DNA from: Collinsella sp.
Lineage (GTDB): Bacteria; Actinomycetota; Coriobacteriia; Coriobacteriales; Coriobacteriaceae
Length of the DNA stretch: 7,054 nucleotides
Assembly (NCBI GenBank): GCA_022745215.1
Contig: JAIIWC010000071.1
Coordinates: 1-7,054 of the forward strand
Direction of reading: 5' to 3'
The notes under the pieces were generated by a model. The model was not told where the DNA came from. It did no database searches and worked only from the letters and a program-made list of their open reading frames with translations. Below, piece after piece: positions 1 to 4,926 of the stretch; position 1 is the first letter of the stretch; every line of letters starts with the position of its first letter. The translations under genes were made by a program, and so were the position numbers.

Positions 1-291
1 CACGGTATCGATACCGTGGTGCTCGGCTGTACGCATTTTCCGCTGTTGGTGGGACCTATCCGCCATGCGCTGGGGCCTGGGGTGCGCGTCGTGAGTTCCG
101 CCGAGGAGACCACGCGCGAACTGACCGATATCCTCACGCGCCGCGAGCAGCTGGCGGGCGACGCCGCCGAGCCGCAGCATCGTTTTGCCACGACGGCCGA
201 TAACATTGCCGAGTTTGCGGTGGCGGGCAGCTTTATCTTTGGTCAGCCGCTCAAGAGCATCGAACATATCGATATCGATGAGCTGAAATAG
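1..291 (+). CDS. murI: Glutamate racemase, C-terminal part (5' end outside window)
   Basis: Glutamate racemase interconverts L- and D-glutamate in the cytoplasm without a cofactor and supplies D-Glu for peptidoglycan. Only the last 96 codons are present; the frame is open from base 1, so the gene is cut by the window edge. The visible signature is VVLGCTHFPLL (codons 6-16), the conserved block around the second catalytic cysteine (codon 10, bases 28-30) of the Asp/Glu racemase family, followed by the usual C-terminal region ending in a TAG stop. The next gene, rph, starts 54 nt downstream with no terminator-like hairpin between them, so co-transcription is likely. Bacillus subtilis also has its racemase gene (racE) near rph, which supports the call. 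Aspartate racemase shares the motif but fits this neighbourhood less well. Confidence 0.93.
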   Translation, partial: HGIDTVVLGCTHFPLLVGPIRHALGPGVRVVSSAEETTRELTDILTRREQLAGDAAEPQHRFATTADNIAEFAVAGSFIFGQPLKSIEHIDIDELK

Positions 292-345
292 ATGTAAGGC
301 CGCCGTCAGAGCCTTCGCCACACCTTTTGCCGAAAGGATTTTTCT

Positions 346-1071
346 ATGGAGTACATGCAGGTCAACCGCGCCAACGGTCGCGCCGCCAACGAGTTACGCC
401 CCGTTAAGCTCACCCGTGGCGTCATGAAGCACGCCCACGGTTCGTGCCTGGCCGAGTTTGGCGACACGCGCGTGCTGTGTGCCGCCACTATCGAGGAGGG
501 CGTGCCGGGCTGGCGAAAGGGAGCTAAGGCCGGCTGGGTGACCGCGGAATACGCCATGCTGCCGGCGTCGACCGGCAAGCGCTGCAAGCGCGAGCATGCC
601 AACCGCAAGGGTCGCTCCATGGAGATCGAGCGCCTCATTGGCCGCAGCCTGCGTACCGTCGTCAACATGAAGGCGCTCGGCGAGTACACCGTCACCGTCG
701 ACTGCGATGTGATTCAGGCCGATGGCGGCACGCGTACAGCGAGCATCACCGGCGCCTGGGTGGCGCTGCACGACGCCCTCGCCATGTGGGTCGAGGCGGG
801 CAAGATCGAGCGCATCCCGCTTACCGGCCAGGTGGCTGCAATCTCCATGGGCGTTGTCGACGGCAATACGCTGCTTGACCTCGATTATTCCGAGGACAGC
901 CATGCCGAGGTCGACATGAACCTCGTCGCCACCGACACCGGTGAGATGATCGAGCTCCAGGGCACCGGCGAGCAGGCGCCCTTTGACCGTAAGCGCCTCA
1001 ACGCCCTGCTCGACCTGGGCGACAAAGGCATCGCCGAGCTCATCGAGCTCCAGCGCCAAGCCCTCGCCTAA
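346..1071 (+). CDS. rph: Ribonuclease PH
   Basis: RNase PH is a phosphorolytic 3'-5' exoribonuclease that trims tRNA precursors and other RNAs, using phosphate to release nucleoside diphosphates; the family works as a hexamer in the cytoplasm. The 241-residue product has the normal length. Visible family blocks are the N-terminal RANGRAANELRPVKLTRG (residues 8-25), the basic IERLIGRSLR segment, the DCDVIQADGGTRTASITGA block, and LLDLDYSEDSHAEVDMN, which carries the acidic residues of the active site. The start at 346 is preceded by AAAGGA (333-338) at 7 nt. An in-frame ATG at 355 is too far from that site to be preferred. The gene lies between murI and rdgB, a common bacterial grouping. No missing key residue or frameshift is seen. 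Confidence 0.96.
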   Translation: MEYMQVNRANGRAANELRPVKLTRGVMKHAHGSCLAEFGDTRVLCAATIEEGVPGWRKGAKAGWVTAEYAMLPASTGKRCKREHANRKGRSMEIERLIGRSLRTVVNMKALGEYTVTVDCDVIQADGGTRTASITGAWVALHDALAMWVEAGKIERIPLTGQVAAISMGVVDGNTLLDLDYSEDSHAEVDMNLVATDTGEMIELQGTGEQAPFDRKRLNALLDLGDKGIAELIELQRQALA

Positions 1072-1109
1072 CCTGCCAAAAAGGGACAGGTTTATTTTGG
1101 CAGGTTTTA
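1072..1109. repeat. Palindromic intergenic hairpin after rph (REP-like or terminator)
   Basis: Directly after the rph stop there is a perfect 10-bp inverted repeat: CCTGCCAAAA (1072-1081) and TTTTGGCAGG (1095-1104), with a 13-nt loop that contains GGGACAGG. A short T stretch (1105-1108) follows, so the hairpin could act as a weak intrinsic terminator. The arms together with the GGGACAGGTTTATTTT core also resemble dispersed extragenic palindromes of the kind mobilised by REP-associated tyrosine transposases. That resemblance is from memory and cannot be confirmed from one copy. The rest of the rph-rdgB gap (1110-1214) shows only the small interlocking palindromes AGACGTCT (1117-1124) and GTCTAGAC (1121-1128), and no clear promoter. 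Confidence 0.6.
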
Positions 1110-1214
1110 TCTGCGGAGACGTCTAGACACAAGACTGCCGTTGATTGAGAGGGGAGAGGCAGAGGCCCTCGTCGCCCTCGACGCGGCATTGCTATAGAGA
1201 CAAGGAGGCCAGTT

Positions 1215-1856
1215 ATGGCACTTGAGAAGATCGACATCGACACCCTCGACCCGGCGGCAACCATCGTCGTGGCAACCGGGAACGCCCATAAGCTCACCGA
1301 GATCGAGGCCATTTTGGGCAAGGTCATGCCCGAGGTGCGCTTTGTGGCGCTCGGCCAGCTGGGCGATTTTGAGGACCCCGAGGAAAACGGCACGACGTTT
1401 TTGGAGAACGCCATCATCAAGGCCCAGGCTGCGGTCGAGGAGACGGGGCTCATGGCCATCGCCGACGATTCGGGCCTGGTCGTCGACGCGCTGGACGGCG
1501 AGCCCGGCGTGTATAGCGCGCGCTATGCGGGCGTGCACGGCGACGATGCCGCCAACAACGCTAAGCTCCTCGTTAACCTGGAAGGCGTGGCGGATGAGGA
1601 TCGCACCGCGCGCTTTATGAGCGTCGTCGCGCTCATCGACACGGATGGTCTGGTTACCTATGGCGAGGGCGCCTGCGAGGGCGTTATCGCGCACGAGGGT
1701 CGCGGCGATCACGGCTTTGGCTATGACCCGCTGTTCCTGCCGGTCGACACGCCGGGCAAGACCATGGCCGAGCTGACGGCGGACGAGAAGAATGCCATCA
1801 GCCATCGATTCCATGCGCTCGAGCACTTATCCGCCAAACTGACGGGCGAGGAGTAG
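1215..1856 (+). CDS. rdgB: XTP/dITP pyrophosphatase (RdgB/HAM1 family)
   Basis: This enzyme hydrolyses XTP, ITP and dITP to monophosphate and pyrophosphate, keeping deaminated purines out of DNA and RNA; the family acts as a cytoplasmic dimer with Mg2+. The 213-residue product shows all diagnostic blocks: VVATGNAHKLTEI (residues 18-30, nucleotide-binding TxNxxK-type motif), FLENAIIKA (62-70), ADDSGL (83-88, catalytic acidic pair), GVYSARYAG (98-106), GFGYDPLF (167-174) and AISHR (194-198). About 14 extra residues precede the first strand compared with E. coli RdgB. The start is still well supported by AAGGAGG (1202-1208), 6 nt before the ATG. The gene runs almost directly into dtd, with 3 nt between stop and start, so the two are probably translated from one mRNA. 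Confidence 0.96.
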   Translation: MALEKIDIDTLDPAATIVVATGNAHKLTEIEAILGKVMPEVRFVALGQLGDFEDPEENGTTFLENAIIKAQAAVEETGLMAIADDSGLVVDALDGEPGVYSARYAGVHGDDAANNAKLLVNLEGVADEDRTARFMSVVALIDTDGLVTYGEGACEGVIAHEGRGDHGFGYDPLFLPVDTPGKTMAELTADEKNAISHRFHALEHLSAKLTGEE

Positions 1857-1859
1857 GCC

Positions 1860-2306
1860 GTGCGTGCGGTGGTGCAGCGCGTACTCAACGCCGGCGTGAC
1901 GGTCGACGGCGAGTGCGTGGGTCGCATTGGACGCGGCTACCTGGTGCTGTTGGGCGTGGGCCACGGCGACACGCGTGCCGAGGCCGACAAGCTGTGGGGC
2001 AAGCTCCGCGGGCTGCGTATCAACGAGGACGAGAACGGCAAGACCAACTTGGCGCTTGCCGATGTCGACGGCGAGGTGCTCGTGGTGTCGCAGTTCACGC
2101 TGTTTGCCGACTGCCGCCACGGTCGCCGCCCATCGTTTACCGATGCAGGCGCCCCCGATGTTGCCAACGAGCTCTACGAGTACTTCCTGACGCTCGTTCG
2201 CCAAGATGTCGAACACGTGGCGCACGGCATCTTTGGCGCCGATATGAAAGTCGACTTGGTCAACGACGGTCCATTCACCATCGTCCTCGATACCGACAGC
2301 CTTTAG
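1860..2306 (+). CDS. dtd: D-aminoacyl-tRNA deacylase
   Basis: DTD hydrolyses the ester bond of D-aminoacyl-tRNAs (classically D-Tyr-tRNA), and also Gly-tRNA(Ala), preventing D-amino acids from entering proteins. The 148-residue product has family length. It begins MRAVVQRVLNAGVTVDG, the typical DTD N-terminus, and contains SQFTLFADCRHGRRPSF (residues 77-93) with the conserved SQFTL and GRRPSF elements. Near the C-terminus NDGPFTI (135-141) contains the Gly-cisPro pair (137-138) that enforces chirality in this family. Translation starts at GTG 1860: GAGGAG (1848-1853), inside the end of rdgB, lies 6 nt upstream, indicating translational coupling. A perfect hairpin begins at the base right after the TAG stop. 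No oddities are seen in the protein. Confidence 0.96.
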   Translation: MRAVVQRVLNAGVTVDGECVGRIGRGYLVLLGVGHGDTRAEADKLWGKLRGLRINEDENGKTNLALADVDGEVLVVSQFTLFADCRHGRRPSFTDAGAPDVANELYEYFLTLVRQDVEHVAHGIFGADMKVDLVNDGPFTIVLDTDSL

Positions 2307-2334
2307 GTTACGCGGTTTTACCAAACCGCGTAAC
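2307..2334 (+). repeat. Perfect 12-bp hairpin after dtd (element copy 1, head)
   Basis: GTTACGCGGTTT (2307-2318) and AAACCGCGTAAC (2323-2334) form a perfect 12-bp stem with a 4-nt loop, TACC. It begins at the very next base after the dtd stop codon. There is no T-tract behind it, so it is not a textbook intrinsic terminator, although it may protect or define the mRNA 3' end. A near-identical hairpin follows lysS at 6948-6974. Confidence 0.85.
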
Positions 2335-2380
2335 TACTCGACGCTGCACGGCCACCATTCGGCCAATCTGTCGCTCAAAC
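2335..2380 (+). repeat. Conserved tail of hairpin element, copy 1
   Basis: This 46-nt stretch follows the hairpin and aligns without gaps to 6975-7020 behind the second hairpin, with 34 of 46 positions identical by eye. The best-kept pieces are CTCGACGCTGC (2337-2347) and CAATCTG (2364-2370). The differences between copies fall mostly at first and second codon positions in the longest open frame, so conservation appears to act on DNA or RNA and not on a peptide. Confidence 0.7.
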
Positions 2381-2442
2381 CGTCGCTCGTGTACCAAAGT
2401 ACGCGTCGCTCCTCTTTCGCGACACCTTGGCTCGAATGGTGG
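2352..2442 (+). other. Long imperfect stem-loop in dtd-veg intergenic region
   Basis: CCACCATTCG (2352-2361) pairs perfectly with CGAATGGTGG (2433-2442). The stem continues inward with GCCAA (2362-2366) against TTGGC (2427-2431, one bulged T) and TGTCGC (2369-2374) against GCGACA (2419-2424). An apical hairpin, CGTGTAC (2388-2394) with GTACGCG (2399-2405), sits inside. It may be a structured RNA, a transcript 3' end or a DNA palindrome; the function is unknown. The stretch from 2443 to 2515 shows nothing I recognise. Together with the preceding hairpin and the following promoter, this fills the roughly 300-nt gene-free gap. Confidence 0.6.
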
Positions 2443-2515
2443 TCGTTCGCTGACGTGAGCTGGTCATGCGAGGTTGTCGTCTGGTACGTATTTGGGACGG
2501 GGCTTATTTAGCTAC

Positions 2516-2545
2516 TTGCGTATGGCGGCAGCAGGGTGCTATAGT
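2516..2545 (+). promoter_or_regulatory. Promoter for veg-ispE
   Basis: The -35 box is TTGCGT (2516-2521) and the -10 box TATAGT (2540-2545), separated by 18 nt. A TG dinucleotide at 2537-2538 gives an extended -10. Transcription should begin near 2552, leaving a leader of about 60 nt before the veg start. It is the most convincing housekeeping-type promoter in this gap. Confidence 0.7.
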
Positions 2546-2565
2546 ATTAGAGTTTTGTCTATCTT

Positions 2566-2585
2566 AGGGGTATTATCCCCTTTTT
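2566..2585 (+). terminator. Small terminator-like hairpin in veg leader
   Basis: AGGGG (2566-2570) pairs with CCCCT (2577-2581) around a 6-nt loop, TATTAT, and is followed by a T run (2581-2585). It lies between the predicted transcription start and the ribosome binding site. With only 5 bp it would be a weak terminator; it could act as a pause, attenuator or 5'-end stabiliser. Confidence 0.45.
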
Positions 2586-2612
2586 GAATTGCACCTTCTG
2601 GAGGCCCTGTTC

Positions 2613-2909
2613 ATGGAAGAGATGGAAGTCAATCACGTCGACGACATCCACGAGAAGCTGACCGATATGGTGGGCGATCGCGTCAAGGTGAAGGCCAACA
2701 TGGGCCGCACCCGCGTCGTCGAGCGCATGGGCACCATCAAGAGCGTCCACCCCGCCGTCTTTATCGTCGAGGTCGACGAGCGTCGCGGCCGCAAGTCGCG
2801 TCAGTCCTACCAGTATATCGATGTCCTCACCGGGCAGGTCGAACTGTTTGACCCCGAGAGCGGCGAGCATATCTTTACCCCGCTCGGCAACCAGCTCGAG
2901 GAGCACTAG
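2613..2909 (+). CDS. veg: Veg family protein
   Basis: This small 98-residue protein belongs to the Veg family, known from Bacillus subtilis, where Veg is highly expressed and has been linked to biofilm matrix gene control; its biochemical activity is not settled. The visible match is a central core, DRVKVKANMGRTRVVERMG (residues 22-40), then the strand-rich segment HPAVFIVEVDE and SYQYIDVLTGQVEL, corresponding to the KANGGR, VFVIQLD and SYSYADVLTETVEL elements of B. subtilis Veg. It carries a short acidic N-terminal extension relative to that protein. The start at 2613 is favoured because GGAGG (2600-2604) lies 8 nt upstream; an in-frame TTG at 2589 lies ahead of that site and is unlikely. 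In B. subtilis, veg is also a near neighbour of ispE, matching the arrangement here. Confidence 0.88.
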   Translation: MEEMEVNHVDDIHEKLTDMVGDRVKVKANMGRTRVVERMGTIKSVHPAVFIVEVDERRGRKSRQSYQYIDVLTGQVELFDPESGEHIFTPLGNQLEEH

Positions 2910-2911
2910 CG

Positions 2912-3808
2912 GTGACCGATCGGTCCCTCACCCTTACCGCGCCGGCAAAGATTAACCTCTACCTGGGGGTTCATACCGAGCGTGACGACCGCGGCTACCA
3001 CAAGGTCGATTCCCTAATGGCCGCCGTCGGTCTTGTCGATACCGTGACGGTCAGGCCTGCGCAGGCGCTGACCGTCCAGACGGTTCCGGCATCCGACTTT
3101 CCCATGCAAAAGAATACGGCGTATCGTGCGGCCGTTGCTATGGCCGAGCATTATGGCCGCGAAGCCAATATCTGCGTCACGATCGAGAAGAACATCCCGC
3201 TGTGCGCCGGACTGGGCGGTCCTTCGACGGACGCCGCCGCGGTCATTGTCGCTTTGGCGGAGCTCTGGCGCGTCGACCGCGCCGATCCCGCGCTCGATGA
3301 CATCGCCCGTAGCATCGGTGCCGATGTGCCATTCTTTTTGCATGCGAGCCCCGCTTTTTACGTGGGCGGGGGAGACGTTCTGGCAACCGAGTACCCCGCA
3401 TTGCCCGCAACGCCTGTCGTGCTGGTTAAGCCGCGCGAGGCGAGTGTTTCGACAATTGAAGCCTATCGACGTTTTGACGAGGCTCCGGTGCCTGCGGACA
3501 AGCCCGGTGCGATCGCATCGGCGCTTCGCTCGGGAGACGCCGAGACTGCCTACGCGCTCGTCCACAACAACCTGGGCGTCATTTCTGCGCAGATGGAGCC
3601 GCAGATCCAAACGGTCCTCGACTGGCTGCGCGCACAGGACGGAACCGTTGCCGTGGACGTGTGCGGATCGGGCGCCTGCTCGTTTGCCATCTGCGATACG
3701 GCAGCCACGGCAGCCCATCTTGCGGCAGTCGCCCGGCAAAACGGCTGGTGGTCCTGCGCGACGGAGCTCATTCCCAACACGGTTCGCGTCGAAGTGCCAA
3801 AGAAGTAA
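2912..3808 (+). CDS. ispE: 4-(cytidine 5'-diphospho)-2-C-methyl-D-erythritol kinase
   Basis: IspE is a GHMP-family kinase of the MEP pathway: it phosphorylates the 2-hydroxyl of CDP-methylerythritol with ATP on the way to isoprenoid precursors. The 298-residue product has normal length. Residues 10-19 (APAKINLYLG) form the first motif, with the catalytic-site Lys at 13. Residues 96-109 form the ATP-binding glycine loop (P, then GLGG at 100-103). IGADVPFF (135-142) includes the catalytic Asp at 138, and CGSGACSF (251-258) is the third GHMP motif. The loop reads GLGGPSTDAA where most homologues have GLGGGSSDAA. The GTG start at 2912 is 2 nt after the veg stop, with GAGGAG (2898-2903) 8 nt upstream inside veg, so translation is coupled. 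Expression is expected from the promoter ahead of veg. Confidence 0.95.
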   Translation: MTDRSLTLTAPAKINLYLGVHTERDDRGYHKVDSLMAAVGLVDTVTVRPAQALTVQTVPASDFPMQKNTAYRAAVAMAEHYGREANICVTIEKNIPLCAGLGGPSTDAAAVIVALAELWRVDRADPALDDIARSIGADVPFFLHASPAFYVGGGDVLATEYPALPATPVVLVKPREASVSTIEAYRRFDEAPVPADKPGAIASALRSGDAETAYALVHNNLGVISAQMEPQIQTVLDWLRAQDGTVAVDVCGSGACSFAICDTAATAAHLAAVARQNGWWSCATELIPNTVRVEVPKK

Positions 3809-3817
3809 AAAATTTCT

Positions 3818-3850
3818 CTAGCACACGACGGAAATCTTTGTTACTATAGT
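3818..3850 (+). promoter_or_regulatory. Probable promoter for tRNA-Pro
   Basis: The AT-rich gap between ispE and the tRNA contains -10-like TACTAT (3842-3847) or the overlapping TATAGT (3845-3850). The -35 is poorly defined; CTAGCA (3818-3823) with an 18-nt spacer is the best I find. Either -10 would start transcription a few bases before the tRNA 5' end. The -10 is plausible and the -35 is weak. Confidence 0.45.
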
Positions 3851-3858
3851 CGAGCTAA

Positions 3859-3935
3859 CGGGTTGTGGCTCAGTTTGGTAGAGCACTGCGTTCGGGACGC
3901 AGGGGTCGCTGGTTCAAATCCAGTCAACCCGACCA
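3859..3935 (+). tRNA. tRNA-Pro (anticodon CGG)
   Basis: The cloverleaf is complete. The acceptor stem is CGGGTTG (3859-3865) with CAACCCG (3925-3931). The D stem is GCTC (3868-3871) with GAGC (3881-3884). The anticodon stem is CTGCG (3886-3890) with CGCAG (3898-3902) around loop TTCGGGA, giving anticodon CGG at 3893-3895, which reads the proline codon CCG. The T stem is GCTGG (3908-3912) with CCAGT (3920-3924) around TTCAAAT. The C1-G72 pair and A73 are the usual bacterial tRNA-Pro identity elements. The CCA end is encoded (3933-3935). The gene stands alone between ispE and tatA with its own terminator. Confidence 0.97.
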
Positions 3936-3945
3936 GAGCATGAGG

Positions 3946-3974
3946 AGGGACCGCTTCTTGCGGTCCCTTTTTTT
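3946..3974 (+). terminator. Intrinsic terminator after tRNA-Pro
   Basis: AGGGACCGC (3946-3954) pairs perfectly with GCGGTCCCT (3960-3968) around the loop TTCTT and runs into a stretch of seven T residues (3968-3974). This is a strong rho-independent terminator that ends the tRNA transcript and any read-through from ispE, insulating tatA. Confidence 0.95.
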
Positions 3975-3982
3975 AGCTATTG

Positions 3983-4011
3983 TTGTGATACCGCGATACC
4001 CGCGGTATACT
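3983..4011 (+). promoter_or_regulatory. Promoter for tatA
   Basis: TTGTGA (3983-3988) and TATACT (4006-4011) are separated by exactly 17 nt, a good sigma-70-type arrangement. Transcription is expected near 4018, about 30 nt before the tatA start. The tRNA terminator just upstream means tatA needs its own promoter, which supports this call. Confidence 0.72.
3988..4008. promoter_or_regulatory. Operator-like palindrome inside tatA promoter
   Basis: ATACCGCG (3988-3995) and CGCGGTAT (4001-4008) are perfect 8-bp inverted arms separated by ATACC. The palindrome fills the -35/-10 spacer and overlaps the -10 box, where a bound dimeric regulator would control initiation. The binding protein is unknown, and the match could be chance. 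Confidence 0.45.
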
Positions 4012-4047
4012 CATTCGAGCTTGTCTCGCTGTATTGTGGAGGTCTAC

Positions 4048-4323
4048 ATGTTTGGACTGAGGGCTCCTGAGCTCATCATTATTCTCGTCGTTGTCCTGAT
4101 TATCTTCGGGCCCAAGAACCTGCCGAAGCTCGGCAAGTCCCTCGGCTCTACCGTCAAGAATATCCGCGAGGGTATGGAGGGCGACGATAAGGCCGAGACC
4201 AAGCAGGCCGAGGACGTTGTGGTCGAGGAGTCCGAGGAGGACAAGGAGATCGCAGAGCTCGAGGCCAAGCTCGCTGCTGCCAAGAAAAAGAAGGCAGAGG
4301 ACAGCGACGCGGACGCAGAGTAG
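4048..4323 (+). CDS. tatA: Sec-independent protein translocase TatA
   Basis: TatA forms the protein-conducting assembly of the twin-arginine pathway, which exports folded and cofactor-containing proteins across the cytoplasmic membrane together with TatC. The 91-residue product has the classic layout. A very short N-terminus carries a polar residue, Glu8. A single membrane helix spans residues 9-20. The FGP hinge follows at 20-22, and then an amphipathic helix with PKLGKSLGSTVK at about 26-37. The tail (45-91) is highly charged, with an acidic stretch and a Lys-rich, coiled-coil-like segment (65-83). The start at 4048 has GGAGG (4038-4042) 5 nt upstream; frames opening earlier would run through the tRNA and terminator and are not credible. 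No tatC is present in the window, so the partner must be elsewhere. TatB-like proteins are similar, but this short form fits TatA. Confidence 0.92.
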   Translation: MFGLRAPELIIILVVVLIIFGPKNLPKLGKSLGSTVKNIREGMEGDDKAETKQAEDVVVEESEEDKEIAELEAKLAAAKKKKAEDSDADAE

Positions 4324-4348
4324 TCCCATCCCTTTGGGGTGAGCACCT

Positions 4349-4381
4349 GACCGGCTTGCCCGCAGGCTAGCCGGTCTTTTT
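4349..4381 (+). terminator. Intrinsic terminator after tatA
   Basis: GACCGGCT (4349-4356) pairs with AGCCGGTC (4369-4376), extended past a T-T mismatch by GCC/GGC around a CGCA loop, and followed by five T residues (4377-4381). A smaller hairpin, CATCCC with GGGGTG (4327-4341), sits between it and the tatA stop. Together they end the single-gene tatA transcript. Confidence 0.92.
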
Positions 4382-4388
4382 CGTTTTG

Positions 4389-4394
4389 TTGACA
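4389..4394 (+). promoter_or_regulatory. Consensus -35 element ahead of greA
   Basis: A perfect TTGACA lies 8 nt after the tatA terminator and 36 nt before the greA start, which is where a greA promoter is needed. No convincing -10 hexamer lies at 16-18 nt spacing; the bases at 4411-4417 are GAGTTGG. The promoter call is therefore tentative. Confidence 0.4.
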
Positions 4395-4429
4395 GTTGAT
4401 TGTTTGATCAGAGTTGGGGAGATATCCGT

Positions 4430-4900
4430 ATGGACGCAAGCCAGATCGTACTGACCGCTGAGGGCCGCCAGAAGCTCGTCGAGGAGCTCGCTTGGCGTGA
4501 GGGCGATTACGCCAAGGAGATCGTCGAGGACATCAAGGAAGCCCGCGCGTTCGGCGACCTTTCGGAGAACTCCGAGTACGACGCCGCCAAGGACAAGCAG
4601 GCCCAGAACGCCGCTCGTATTGCCGAGATCCAGGCCATCCTCGCCAACGCTCAGATCGCTGCCAGCACGGGCGACCTGACCGTCTCCATTGGCTCGACCG
4701 TCACCCTGGTCGATCCCAACGGTGAGCTCATGGACGTCACGCTCGTCGGTACCACCGAGACCAACTCGCTCGAGCACAAGATCTCCAACGAGTCTCCGGT
4801 CGGCCACGCCATCATTGGTCACGGCGAGGGCGATTCCGTCGAGGTCGTTACGCCTTCCGGCAAGACCCGTATCTACACCATCGCCAAGATCGCACGCTAG
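4430..4900 (+). CDS. greA: Transcription elongation factor GreA
   Basis: GreA inserts its coiled coil into the RNA polymerase secondary channel and stimulates cleavage of backtracked RNA, rescuing stalled complexes and aiding promoter escape. The 156-residue product is of normal length. The N-terminal coiled-coil domain (about 1-76) contains LTAEGRQKLVEEL (8-20) and the tip motif ARAFGDLSENSEYDAAK (38-54), with the acidic tip residues Asp43 and Glu46 intact. The C-terminal FKBP-like domain (about 82-156) ends in the usual SPVGHAIIGHGEGD and VEVVTPSGKTRIYTI pattern. The start at 4430 has GGGGAG (4416-4421) 8 nt upstream; an in-frame TTG at 4400 lies ahead of that site and is rejected. greA next to lysS is a recurrent bacterial arrangement. 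A hairpin with a T stretch separates the two here, so lysS need not follow greA expression fully. Confidence 0.95.
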   Translation: MDASQIVLTAEGRQKLVEELAWREGDYAKEIVEDIKEARAFGDLSENSEYDAAKDKQAQNAARIAEIQAILANAQIAASTGDLTVSIGSTVTLVDPNGELMDVTLVGTTETNSLEHKISNESPVGHAIIGHGEGDSVEVVTPSGKTRIYTIAKIAR

Positions 4901-4926
4901 ACCACGGTCCCGCGTAAAGGTATGTT
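4898..4926 (+). promoter_or_regulatory. Possible lysS promoter
   Basis: TAGACC (4898-4903, overlapping the greA stop) and TATGTT (4921-4926) are 17 nt apart, each matching 4 of 6 consensus bases. Initiation would fall near 4933, inside the left arm of the next hairpin. Transcripts from here would then lack the full terminator, while greA read-through would carry it. This is a weak match. Confidence 0.3.

Noticed and set aside
394..1059. Long minus-strand open frame opposite rph
   Set aside because: It is a shadow of the GC-rich rph coding sequence; the + strand product matches RNase PH throughout.
1193..1198. TATAGA as a -10 box for rdgB
   Set aside because: No acceptable -35 lies 16-18 nt upstream; the region is GC-rich and unlike TTGACA.
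2305..2509. Open frame through the repeat element after dtd (about 68 codons)
   Set aside because: It has no start codon with a ribosome binding site. Differences between the two element copies fall mostly at codon positions 1 and 2, which argues against coding.
3859..3935. tRNA gene as an integration site for a mobile element
   Set aside because: There is no integrase and no repeated tRNA 3' end, and a normal terminator and the tatA housekeeping gene follow directly.
3865..4047. N-terminal extension of tatA reading through the tRNA and terminator
   Set aside because: The extra residues are translated tRNA and terminator sequence. A good ribosome binding site and the canonical TatA N-terminus start at 4048.
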